The notes under the pieces were generated by a model. The model saw only the letters and a program-made list of their open reading frames with translations. It ran no database searches and had not been told where the DNA came from. Positions 47,632-55,674 of a stretch of DNA of 64,000 nt are shown one piece after another (position 1 is the stretch's first letter; each line of letters opens with the position of its first letter). This stretch comes from Kordiimonas sp. SCSIO 12603 (GTDB lineage Bacteria; Pseudomonadota; Alphaproteobacteria; Sphingomonadales; Kordiimonadaceae). Made by a program: the position numbers and the translations under genes. Location of the stretch: contig NZ_CP073748.1 in the NCBI RefSeq assembly GCF_024398035.1, forward strand, positions 3,153,001 through 3,217,000, given 5' to 3'.

Positions 47632-48072
47632 ATGGCAACGATGATTGGTGGCTGTTACTGCGGTAACATTACCGTAAAGCTGGAAACAGAAACACCAGCA
47701 TCTGAAATGATCCCACGCGCATGTGATTGTGATTTTTGCACAATCCACGGTGCTGAATGGATTTCAACACCAGAAGCTAACCTTGAAATTGAAGTACAAA
47801 ACGAAGCGGCTATTAACCTGTTCTCCCAAGGTAGTGAAAGTGCACGCTTCTGGCTATGCCAGCGTTGTGGCGTTGTGCCGGCTGTTACCTGCGATATGGG
47901 TGACCACAGAATTGGTGCGCTCAACAAACGCACTATGCTGGACCTTAAAAAATTCCCGGCCACTGAACCCGCTAGCCCCAAAAACCTGCCACCAGAGGAA
48001 AAGAAAGCCCGCTGGGAAGGCCGGTGGATACAGAATGTGACTGTGAAAGATTGCTGGGATGTCGGTCTTTAA
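47632..48072 (+). CDS. GFA family protein (zinc-binding, CENP-V-like fold)
   Basis: A 146-residue protein with cysteines arranged for two zinc sites: GGCYCGNITV, then CDCDFCTIHG and LCQRCGVV. The family takes its name from glutathione-dependent formaldehyde activation, but most members have unknown substrates. It is divergent from yebC. A second GFA gene is at 60.4 kb, more distantly related. Confidence 0.82.
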   Translation: MATMIGGCYCGNITVKLETETPASEMIPRACDCDFCTIHGAEWISTPEANLEIEVQNEAAINLFSQGSESARFWLCQRCGVVPAVTCDMGDHRIGALNKRTMLDLKKFPATEPASPKNLPPEEKKARWEGRWIQNVTVKDCWDVGL

Positions 48073-48157
48073 TCCCACCTAAAATTGAGATAAGTCAAAG
48101 AAACCTCACCTATACTCCATTACCCAGATATTGGGAGTCGAGCTAGCATAGTGAGGT

Positions 48158-48919
48158 ATGCCAGTGAAATCACGTTGGGTAGCGTTTATCATAACACTTA
48201 GCCTGTTATCCGGCGCGGTGAATAGTTCCGATAAAGCTGAAAAACTATACAGACACTGCCTGAACTGTCATGAATCAAATGATCCTCGACAATATGCAAC
48301 CGCCCCTTCTCTGGAAGGTATAATCGGCCGAGATATCGCAAGTATTAAGGGGTTTGACTATAGCGAGCGTCTGTTATCCGAAGAAGGTGTATGGACAGCG
48401 GAGAAACTGAATGTATTCCTCACTCGCCCTAGTAAAGCACAGCCAGGTACGAAAATGCATTTTCGTGGTTTCAGAAACCCTCGTGACCGGGAGGTTCTTA
48501 TCGCATGGCTCGCAGGAGAAGAGATTTCTGATCTGGAAAACCCAGAAGCTTTATCTGAGGTAGAACTCTTCAGGCCATGTAAAGTTTGCCATAGCTATCA
48601 ACCTAACGTACCCGCCAAGATTGCGCCCAATCTATATGGCATATACGGGAGGAAAATCGCCTCCTTCCCGAACTTCCAATATAGCGAACAACTTCTAGCT
48701 TGGGATGATATTTGGAACGACAACACTCTCAACGCTTTCTTCGTAGAGTTTAAAGGGCTGCGCCAAGGTAGTCACGCAGCCTTCAGGGCTTTAACCAAAG
48801 AAGAAGACCGATTAAGACTTATCGGCTTCCTTAAAAGTATTTCGCCTCAGGTATTGGAGCAAAATCAGGAAGATTACTTACAGCCTGACATCATGGAAAC
48901 TGCACCAGAAACACGCTGA
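48158..48919 (+). CDS. Diheme cytochrome c, second domain lacking the Met ligand
   Basis: A 253-residue exported protein (hydrophobic residues 8-22) with two tandem class I cytochrome c domains. Haem sites are CLNCH (34-38) and CKVCH (141-145). The first domain has the distal methionine in GTKMHF (Met100). In the second the same position reads GSHAAF, so Met is replaced by Ala207, with His206 beside it. Each domain keeps the IGR(K/D)IAS and FxYSExLL segments, showing internal duplication. Its 3' end overlaps the convergent kelch gene by 46 bases. Confidence 0.85.
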   Translation: MPVKSRWVAFIITLSLLSGAVNSSDKAEKLYRHCLNCHESNDPRQYATAPSLEGIIGRDIASIKGFDYSERLLSEEGVWTAEKLNVFLTRPSKAQPGTKMHFRGFRNPRDREVLIAWLAGEEISDLENPEALSEVELFRPCKVCHSYQPNVPAKIAPNLYGIYGRKIASFPNFQYSEQLLAWDDIWNDNTLNAFFVEFKGLRQGSHAAFRALTKEEDRLRLIGFLKSISPQVLEQNQEDYLQPDIMETAPETR

Positions 48920-49926
48920 CCTTTATAAAGACCGCCAATGGTAAGCCAGTCATCTTGCCAGCGAACTAGACCACGGTGATCCATAGTTGGTGTAACTTTA
49001 TCTTCAAGCGCCACCCAATTACCCTCGTTAAAATCCCAAGCAAATACATGTGCTTTCGGAGTAGCAGGCGTGCCGTCATATCCAATACCTGAATAATTAT
49101 AGGCTGTGGGTGTACCACCAGCGAACAAGATACGGTTACCTTCTACATCGCCTTCTCCAGCCATGCGGTAATGCCCTCGGCCTGGAAGTTGCGGCAGGCG
49201 CCTATATGTAATTTTTGCTGGATTAGCAGGATCAATGGTTCCCATCCAACCTTCATTCACAGTATCAAATTTGCGACGCCCGTTTTCATCCTTGCCAACA
49301 ACGGCGACACCATCCGCAATCACGAACTGATTTCCAACAATACCGCCCGCATGCCCGAACACTGGCGTACCCGGATAATCCGTTGCTTTGAACCAGCGCT
49401 TATCCAGTGTGTCATACACTTGCACATCACGGATATTGCCCACGTCGTGCCAACCAGAAACTAAGTATATATAACGGTTCTGATAAACGAAGCTTACCGC
49501 ATCATCTGTTGGCACCGGCATATCTGGAATACGGGTATATGTACGGTCATAGGGATTATATTCAAAATTCTCAGGCGTGGACTTTTCACTACCATCTTCG
49601 GCGACCGTATAACCGCCAAAATAGTAGATACGCTCATTCACGAGCTCAGCAGTAGCAGCGAGACGCCCCTCTTCAACAGGTAAATCCGGCAAGCGCTCCC
49701 AGCCCTTGCGGCCTTCTACAAACATATATGCTTCTGTAGAGGTATCTTGCCAAGTTTTGCCAGATTTTAGCCCAGCAAAAGAGAACAAATGGATTTTACT
49801 GTGCATCACTCCAGCTGCTACCGCATTATTAGCGTGCGGTACCGGCATCGGTGGTAAACACTTTTGCTCTGCCTGATCTATTTCGGCAGCAGTTAACATC
49901 GCCATTCCTGTAATCAATGCAAGCAT
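48874..49926 (-). CDS. Secreted kelch-repeat beta-propeller protein
   Basis: About 350 residues with a signal peptide (MLALITGMAMLTAAEI). Kelch-like blades recur, for example RIYYFGGYTVAEDG, NRYIYLVSGWHDVGN and NRILFAGGTPTAYN. The ATG at 49926 has a strong AGGAGG Shine-Dalgarno; an ATG nine codons upstream would overlap the GNAT gene. Function is unknown. Related bacterial proteins include sialic acid mutarotase, but no sialic acid genes are nearby. Confidence 0.8.
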   Translation of the reverse strand: MLALITGMAMLTAAEIDQAEQKCLPPMPVPHANNAVAAGVMHSKIHLFSFAGLKSGKTWQDTSTEAYMFVEGRKGWERLPDLPVEEGRLAATAELVNERIYYFGGYTVAEDGSEKSTPENFEYNPYDRTYTRIPDMPVPTDDAVSFVYQNRYIYLVSGWHDVGNIRDVQVYDTLDKRWFKATDYPGTPVFGHAGGIVGNQFVIADGVAVVGKDENGRRKFDTVNEGWMGTIDPANPAKITYRRLPQLPGRGHYRMAGEGDVEGNRILFAGGTPTAYNYSGIGYDGTPATPKAHVFAWDFNEGNWVALEDKVTPTMDHRGLVRWQDDWLTIGGLYKGQRVSGAVSMMSGCK

Positions 49927-49936
49927 TACTGCCCTC

Positions 49937-50425
49937 CTACAAATCCATACCAAAAACGATCATATCTCTGCACTCAATCCCGTTTTCTATAATAATATCC
50001 GGGTAATTCAGTGTGAAGAAATTCTTGGCTATGCGCTGCATACGGAAACCAGCTTTCTGGTAAAAAGCAATTTGATCAATGCTTGAATTCCCGGTTCCCA
50101 CCTCAAGATATGTACCGCCTTCGGATTTCACGGCTTCGATGGCACCTTCAATCAGTGCTTTCCCTACACCTTTGCCCTGCCATTCTTCTGAAACAGCAAT
50201 GTTTTTAAGTTCCCAGTCATTCTCACCGAGCGGTACAATAACAAAGACGCCTACTACAGTTTCCTCCCATGCCGCAGCGAAGAGTTTCCCGTCTGCTAAA
50301 TACTCTTCAATCATAGAACGTGATGGATCTGCGAGCAGAAGCAAATCCCAGTATGGCTCAGGGCTATTTACCGCACGAATATCAAGATCAATAATGGGAA
50401 CTATCCTTCCAAAAATTAAGATCAC
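49937..50425 (-). CDS. GNAT family N-acetyltransferase
   Basis: About 162 residues. The acetyl-CoA-binding motif is NIAVSEEWQGKGVGKALIEG, with the later strand GTYLEVGTGNSSIDQIAFYQ. The substrate is unknown. The start is unclear: GTG at 50425 has a poor Shine-Dalgarno, while a good GGAAGG lies just downstream with no standard start codon after it. It is followed by the kelch gene 10 bases later. Confidence 0.82.
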   Translation of the reverse strand: MILIFGRIVPIIDLDIRAVNSPEPYWDLLLLADPSRSMIEEYLADGKLFAAAWEETVVGVFVIVPLGENDWELKNIAVSEEWQGKGVGKALIEGAIEAVKSEGGTYLEVGTGNSSIDQIAFYQKAGFRMQRIAKNFFTLNYPDIIIENGIECRDMIVFGMDL

Positions 50426-50478
50426 CTTTTGGAAAGCAACCTTAATTTCAAAGCTTTGATCTTTCCAGAAAAGAATAG

Positions 50479-51333
50479 CTAAGCGAGCTGTTCTGATGGC
50501 TGATGTCGGTCAAGGGCTTCAATAAAGTTAGTCCAAAACTCTTTATCTCGCTGATATTGGCCCTCTGGTAACTGTCCCTTAATATGCTCGTTCCATTCAA
50601 GCCGACCAAGCGCATGCTCTCGGTAATCGTAAGCTGGGTTGCTGTAAGGATTATTCCACCCTTCATCACCTGGCCAATTGACCTGAGTTTTCCCGCTATC
50701 AATATTTACAGAAAGAACACTGATGAGAAAACGCCCTTCAGCGAGCATCTTTTCCCCATTTGACATATCTTTTGTCAAATCTTCCCAGGCATCCTTTACA
50801 TGCTGAGGCGTGTGGTTACTCGGAAATCTAAAAGTATCAGCTCGACCAATTTGATATAGGCCATCACCATCCCAATCTCCTTGCACACCGGGGGGAAGAA
50901 AGAAATTTAGGGCAGCTTCTTCTGTAAACGCTTCAAGGGCTTTATCACTTACAGGATCAGCGTGCCCTTGAACGATACGCAGAAAATCCCTGTCTTCAGA
51001 TGAGAGCGACTTCAGAAATGTTTTAGGGTCAGAGAACCCTCCTTCTGCTTCCGCACGTTCAATGATATTGGCGAATTTTGCCTTCATCTCGTCCACACTT
51101 AAGCCAAGCTTTTTTGCTGAATATTCAGTTCCCGTTTCAAATCTCTCCGGCCACCAATTAACCGAAAGGTTTGGCGAACCTGTGGTTCCACCTTTTCCTT
51201 TCGCATAACCTTGCAGGTTTTCGGCATTAAACTGGCGTAACATGGAAAGAAACCCTTCTTTACCTGAAGTTTCCTTCCTCTCGCCACTTACCAACAAATA
51301 GGATGAAGTAGGTGATATCTGTTCAATAGGCAT
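50479..51333 (-). CDS. Hypothetical protein with a DWDGDG acidic motif
   Basis: About 284 residues, not recognised. It is soluble, without signal peptide or membrane segment. Tryptophan-rich patches (NWWPERFE, GWNNPYSNPAYDYREH, LGRLEWNEHI) and GDWDGDGLYQIG at about 152-163, which resembles a calcium-binding loop of the dockerin/EF-hand type, are the main marks. ATG at 51333 follows TTGGGGACG. It lies between the GNAT gene and a divergent cupin gene. Confidence 0.6.
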   Translation of the reverse strand: MPIEQISPTSSYLLVSGERKETSGKEGFLSMLRQFNAENLQGYAKGKGGTTGSPNLSVNWWPERFETGTEYSAKKLGLSVDEMKAKFANIIERAEAEGGFSDPKTFLKSLSSEDRDFLRIVQGHADPVSDKALEAFTEEAALNFFLPPGVQGDWDGDGLYQIGRADTFRFPSNHTPQHVKDAWEDLTKDMSNGEKMLAEGRFLISVLSVNIDSGKTQVNWPGDEGWNNPYSNPAYDYREHALGRLEWNEHIKGQLPEGQYQRDKEFWTNFIEALDRHQPSEQLA

Positions 51334-51477
51334 ATTCGTCCCCAATCAATTGCCCGGCATCAAATACCAAGCAACAGAGAGGCCAAAAATAAATAAGTAC
51401 ATCTAAATTAGGTTAAACTTGCGACAGGATGTTATGGTTTCACTTCAGCAAGTAAATTATTCGAGCGGAACATTGTT

Positions 51478-51870
51478 ATGAGAAAAATTTTACTCACCTC
51501 ACTCGCGCTGTGCGCAAGTATTCACTCTTTCGCAGAAGAAAAAAAGCCAGCAATTTCTGCCGAACCTCTCTTAAAGTCAGCGATCACTGGGATTGATAAC
51601 CATGAAGTTTTAATGGCGAGAGTAACAGTTGCTGCAAACTCAGAAGCAGCACGTCATTACCATCCTACCGAGGAATATCTCTATGTGCTTTCTGGCAGCA
51701 CAATTCTGAGGATTGATGATCAAGAGGATGTTTTACTGAAAGCAGGCATGCACGCTCGCATACCTGCAAAAATGATTCATACCGCCATTACAAAAGAAGA
51801 ACCCACTGAGCTTATTGTTTTTCGAGTTCACCCAAAAGGCCAGCCGATCAGAAAGCTGGCACCAAATTAA
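51478..51870 (+). CDS. Exported cupin-domain protein
   Basis: A 130-residue protein with a signal peptide (MRKILLTSLALCASIHSFAEE) and a single conserved cupin barrel. Motif 1 is HYHPTEEYLYVLSG, and motif 2 is around GMHARIPAKMIHTAI, so the metal-binding histidines and glutamate appear intact. Substrate unknown. The stop overlaps the convergent membrane protein gene by 4 bases. Confidence 0.82.
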   Translation: MRKILLTSLALCASIHSFAEEKKPAISAEPLLKSAITGIDNHEVLMARVTVAANSEAARHYHPTEEYLYVLSGSTILRIDDQEDVLLKAGMHARIPAKMIHTAITKEEPTELIVFRVHPKGQPIRKLAPN

Positions 51871-52346
51871 TCGCTGGCAACTTCCGATTTTCGAATAATT
51901 TCTATCAGTTCATTAGGCACATCAAGCTCTACCGTACTGTTAGCCAGCCAGTAAGCTGCAACTAGAGGCACAAACATGATTGATACATAATAGATGGAAT
52001 ACCCCTCAACGAGGAAATACCCACCAACAGCAAGTGCTATCACATTCAGAAAAACAACAAGGTGCAGCTTTGGGTGGCGAATTTTATGCCGCTTTACCAG
52101 CTCATCTTTCTTGCTGTGTTTATCAACACCAGGAAGGCTGCCTGTAAGGTTCACAGCATGATACATTGGAAAAACCAGGCACATCAGAAATGCGATAACA
52201 CTCACTGGGATCAACACGTATAGCAGAATGCCAAAATCAAGCATGATCGAAGCACCAATCAAGGCTGCCAGCGCGAGAACCATAATTCCAAAACTCGCAA
52301 ATAACTCAACAATAACATTTTGCTCAAACGTATATTTTTCAGTCAT
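51867..52346 (-). CDS. Hypothetical membrane protein, four predicted helices
   Basis: A 159-residue protein with hydrophobic segments near 12-32, 36-60, 97-115 and 118-136, so both ends are likely cytoplasmic. The loop between the middle pair is basic (KHSKKDELVKRHKIRHPKL). No family recognised. It may be co-transcribed with the upstream DUF817 gene, 36 bases away. Confidence 0.65.
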   Translation of the reverse strand: MTEKYTFEQNVIVELFASFGIMVLALAALIGASIMLDFGILLYVLIPVSVIAFLMCLVFPMYHAVNLTGSLPGVDKHSKKDELVKRHKIRHPKLHLVVFLNVIALAVGGYFLVEGYSIYYVSIMFVPLVAAYWLANSTVELDVPNELIEIIRKSEVASD

Positions 52347-52382
52347 AATTCCCCCTTAAGACCGAATTAAACATACTCAAAA

Positions 52383-53162
52383 CTAACCGTTACAATTTTC
52401 TTCCATAGGCTTTTGAATAGTAGTTAGCAAGACGCCACTGATAATCATCAATAAAAACCAGGAACCAAATTTGCTAACTGGCACCAGTTGCCACCCATCT
52501 ATCTGGTTTGGGTAAAGCCATATATTGCTATAGGTTGCAATATTTTCAGCAAACCAGATAAAAAATGCCCCAAGGAAAATAGCGAGCAGTACTGGCATCC
52601 GATACCGTGTTGCCCGTACAGAAAAATAAATCCACGTACTGCGAAACATCAGCACTACTGACAGCATCAATATATGCCTAAAGTCCCAGACATAATGATG
52701 ACTGAAAAAATTGACATATATCCCCATGCCCACCACCAGCGTCTGCCAGAAAGGAGGGTAATTCTTATAGCGAAAATCGAACTCGCGCCAGACGCGGGCC
52801 AAAAAACTTCCCACCGCTGAATACATAAAGCCTGAAAAAAGCGGCACACCATAGAGCCGGATATAATTTTCTTCCGGATAGCTCCATGAACCCACATGGG
52901 TTTTAAACAGTTCCATCACCGTACCAACGATGTGAAAAATAAGGATAACCTTGGCTTCTTCCCATGTTTCCAACTTCAAGAGCAGAAAACTGGCCTGAAT
53001 AACGACTGCATAAATAAAGAGAAAATCATAGCGTGGAAGCAAAGCATCATCTGGCCAGAAAAAATGGCTCAGCAATATGCCAAACAACAAGAGCCCACCA
53101 AACATACATGCCCATGCCTGCTTGAGACCAAACCACCATAAATCAACAAACAGCTTCGCCAT
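52383..53162 (-). CDS. DUF817 family membrane protein
   Basis: A 259-residue polytopic membrane protein with about eight helices. Features of DUF817 (YoaT-like) proteins include ELFKTHVGSWSYPEENYIRL, FFSHHYVWDFRHILM and GAFFIWFAENIATYSNIWLY, with conserved His, Trp and Glu in membrane segments. Function unknown. It follows uup by 12 bases on the same strand. Confidence 0.82.
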   Translation of the reverse strand: MAKLFVDLWWFGLKQAWACMFGGLLLFGILLSHFFWPDDALLPRYDFLFIYAVVIQASFLLLKLETWEEAKVILIFHIVGTVMELFKTHVGSWSYPEENYIRLYGVPLFSGFMYSAVGSFLARVWREFDFRYKNYPPFWQTLVVGMGIYVNFFSHHYVWDFRHILMLSVVLMFRSTWIYFSVRATRYRMPVLLAIFLGAFFIWFAENIATYSNIWLYPNQIDGWQLVPVSKFGSWFLLMIISGVLLTTIQKPMEENCNG

Positions 53163-53174
53163 ATAATCCTGTCT

Positions 53175-54983
53175 TTAATTATTCAGGCTATCCTTCAGTT
53201 CTTCAAGCTCAAGCCAGCGCATTTCTTTTTCATCAAGCAGTTCTCGTTTCGCTTCTAGTTCCTTGCTGATCTGGCTGAATTTTGCCGGGTCTTTCGCATA
53301 GAGATTGGGGTCCGCGAGCTGTGCTTCCATTTCGGCAATTTGGAAAGACATGCTTTCCACTTCCGCAGGTAAGTTATCCAATTCTCTTTGATCTTTATAC
53401 GACAGTTTTGTGGCCTTTTTCTTTGGCGCTGCCTTGATAGAAACCACATTTGACTTCAGTTTTTGAGGTTCTTCCTTTGGCTTCTCAGTTAGCGCCTTCT
53501 GGGCTTTATAATCAGTATATCCACCTGCATATTCTGTGATGCTTCCATCACCCTCAAGCACAATGGAGCTAGTTACCACGCGGTCAAGAAAATCTCGGTC
53601 GTGCGATACAAGGATAATGGTTCCTTTATAATCCGCCAACACTTCCTGTAGCAGATCAAGGGTATCCATATCCAAATCATTTGTTGGCTCATCAAGCACC
53701 AACAGGTTTGATTGCTTCGCGAAATTGAGCGCAATTAACAGTCGGTTTCGTTCTCCGCCAGAAAGAGCAGATACCGGCATTTTGGCAACACTCGGATCAA
53801 ACAGAAACTCTTTCAAGTAGGTCATTACATGACGATCTTCCTCGCCAATTTTGATCCACTCACCACGGCCACCTGTGAGCACATCCATAATGGTCATATC
53901 TTCTTTAAGGTCAGCACGTTTCTGGTCGATAATTCTAGTTTCCAGATTAGTCCCCAGTTTAACCGTTCCAGTATCAGGCTCTAACTCGCCCATCAAAATT
54001 TTTAGTAGCGTGGATTTACCAACCCCGTTCGGCCCAATAATGCCCACCCGGTCACCACGATTAATACGTACGGTAAAATCTTCAAACAGGGAACGGTCAC
54101 CAAACTTTTTGGAGATGTCTTTGGCTTCGATCACACGCTTGCCAGACTGCTCACCACCAGCCATGGTAATGGTAACACTGCCTTCTGCCTTAATCATATT
54201 CTTGCGCTGATCACGGAGATCATAAAGGCGTCGAAGACGCCCTTGGTTACGAGTACGACGTGCACTGATCCCTTCTACAGACCAGCGTGTTTCCTCTTTG
54301 ATAAGCTTATTCAGTTTCTTAAGGTTTTCCGCTTCTTCTTCGAAAACTTTTTCCTGCCAGCCTTCAAACTTTTCAAACTTATCATCCATCCGCCGGACTT
54401 TACCGCGATCAAGCCATAGAGTTGCGCTCGTCAGGTTATTCAGGAATGCTCGGTCGTGGCTAATAAGCATAATCGCCCCACGCCATGCCTTAAGGTATCC
54501 TTCAAGCCACTCGATAGTACCGACATCCATATGGTTGGTGGGCTCATCAAGCAGTAGCAGATCAGGTTCACTTACTAGCGTACGAGCAAGTGCAGCACGG
54601 CGCAGTTCACCACCAGAAGCGCTTGATGGGCTTGCATCGGCCTTGATATTGAGATCCTCCACCAGTACATCCACACGGTATGTTTCATGATCCTGCTCAG
54701 GATCAAGCCCACCAGCGATATAGGCATAAAGGTTATCATAACCACTGGCATCAGGTTCCTGCGGCAGATAAGCGATACGGCTACCTGGTTGTACCCAACG
54801 CTCACCATCGTCCGCCTGAATAATGCCTGCGATCAACTTCATCAGCGTTGATTTACCCGCACCATTTCGACCAACAAGGCACAGCCTGTCAGTTTCACCG
54901 ATATGCATTTCTAGCTTATCCAGCACAGGATCAGCCCCCCAATGGAGATCAATATTACGCAAACTCAAAATCGGTGGTGCCAT
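53175..54983 (-). CDS. uup: ABC-F family ATPase, Uup-like
   Basis: About 602 residues with two ABC cassettes and no membrane domain. Walker A: VGRNGAGKSTLMKLIAG and IGPNGVGKSTLLKILMG. Signatures: SASGGELRRAALAR and LSGGERNRLLIALN. Walker B: LLLLDEPTNHMDVG and LLVLDEPTNDLDMD. The C-terminal ~90 residues form the coiled-coil DNA-binding extension of Uup. ABC-F proteins act on ribosomes, and Uup also affects transposon excision and ribosome assembly. I use the ATG at 54983 (MAPPILSLRNI) after AAGGAAG; an upstream ATG would add 16 residues. Confidence 0.9.
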   Translation of the reverse strand: MAPPILSLRNIDLHWGADPVLDKLEMHIGETDRLCLVGRNGAGKSTLMKLIAGIIQADDGERWVQPGSRIAYLPQEPDASGYDNLYAYIAGGLDPEQDHETYRVDVLVEDLNIKADASPSSASGGELRRAALARTLVSEPDLLLLDEPTNHMDVGTIEWLEGYLKAWRGAIMLISHDRAFLNNLTSATLWLDRGKVRRMDDKFEKFEGWQEKVFEEEAENLKKLNKLIKEETRWSVEGISARRTRNQGRLRRLYDLRDQRKNMIKAEGSVTITMAGGEQSGKRVIEAKDISKKFGDRSLFEDFTVRINRGDRVGIIGPNGVGKSTLLKILMGELEPDTGTVKLGTNLETRIIDQKRADLKEDMTIMDVLTGGRGEWIKIGEEDRHVMTYLKEFLFDPSVAKMPVSALSGGERNRLLIALNFAKQSNLLVLDEPTNDLDMDTLDLLQEVLADYKGTIILVSHDRDFLDRVVTSSIVLEGDGSITEYAGGYTDYKAQKALTEKPKEEPQKLKSNVVSIKAAPKKKATKLSYKDQRELDNLPAEVESMSFQIAEMEAQLADPNLYAKDPAKFSQISKELEAKRELLDEKEMRWLELEELKDSLNN

Positions 54984-55128
54984 GAGGCATACTTCCTTCA
55001 CATACTTGTATAACTCGAGCCTTATACCCATTTAACATTACTTGAGACAAGCGAGGAAAATATGGTTAGAAAATTAACCGCGCAGCCAACAGGCGCGTTC
55101 TAGCCAACCATATGTAGGGGGAATACAT

Positions 55129-55674
55129 ATGTCAGATACTGTTTTTGAAAATAATGTGGTACTTGAAAACACCGTACCGCCCGTAGAAGAACTTGATTTT
55201 GCACCACTGGCATCAACCTATGCCCGCACGTTAATTATTGAATCTTCTATCTTCTTCACCATTCTGGCGATTATACCAGCAGTGATAAATTGGTTCGTCG
55301 CCGATGGCTGGTTGCTCACTCAGTGGTGGTTCTATGTGCTCTGGTTATTGCTGACATTATCACCATTTATTTGGGCACCAATGGTGGCTAAATCTCGGGG
55401 CTTCAGCATGCGGGAAAAAGATATTCATTATCGTTCGGGTTTGATCTGGAAAAAAACCGTATCTCTCCCTTATAACCGCATCCAACATGTGGAAATTGAA
55501 AGTGGTCCACTCGAACGTATATTCAAATTAACCACACTGAAGTTTTTCACTGCTGGCGGTGCCATGTCCGACATGAAAATCCCTGCACTTGAATTTGAAC
55601 GGTCGAGTAAGTTACGTGCCTTTGTAATGGAAAAAGCTGGTGTAAGCGAGGCAGAGGCTAAAGATGCCAACTGA
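55129..55674 (+). CDS. PH domain-containing membrane protein (YdbS-like)
   Basis: A 181-residue protein. Two transmembrane helices (about 36-58 and 65-88) precede a bacterial PH-like domain (about 95-175), with SLPYNRIQHVEIESGPLER as the core. Its last 11 bases overlap the next gene, so the two are translationally coupled, as with ydbS-ydbT pairs. Exact function is not known. Confidence 0.85.
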   Translation: MSDTVFENNVVLENTVPPVEELDFAPLASTYARTLIIESSIFFTILAIIPAVINWFVADGWLLTQWWFYVLWLLLTLSPFIWAPMVAKSRGFSMREKDIHYRSGLIWKKTVSLPYNRIQHVEIESGPLERIFKLTTLKFFTAGGAMSDMKIPALEFERSSKLRAFVMEKAGVSEAEAKDAN

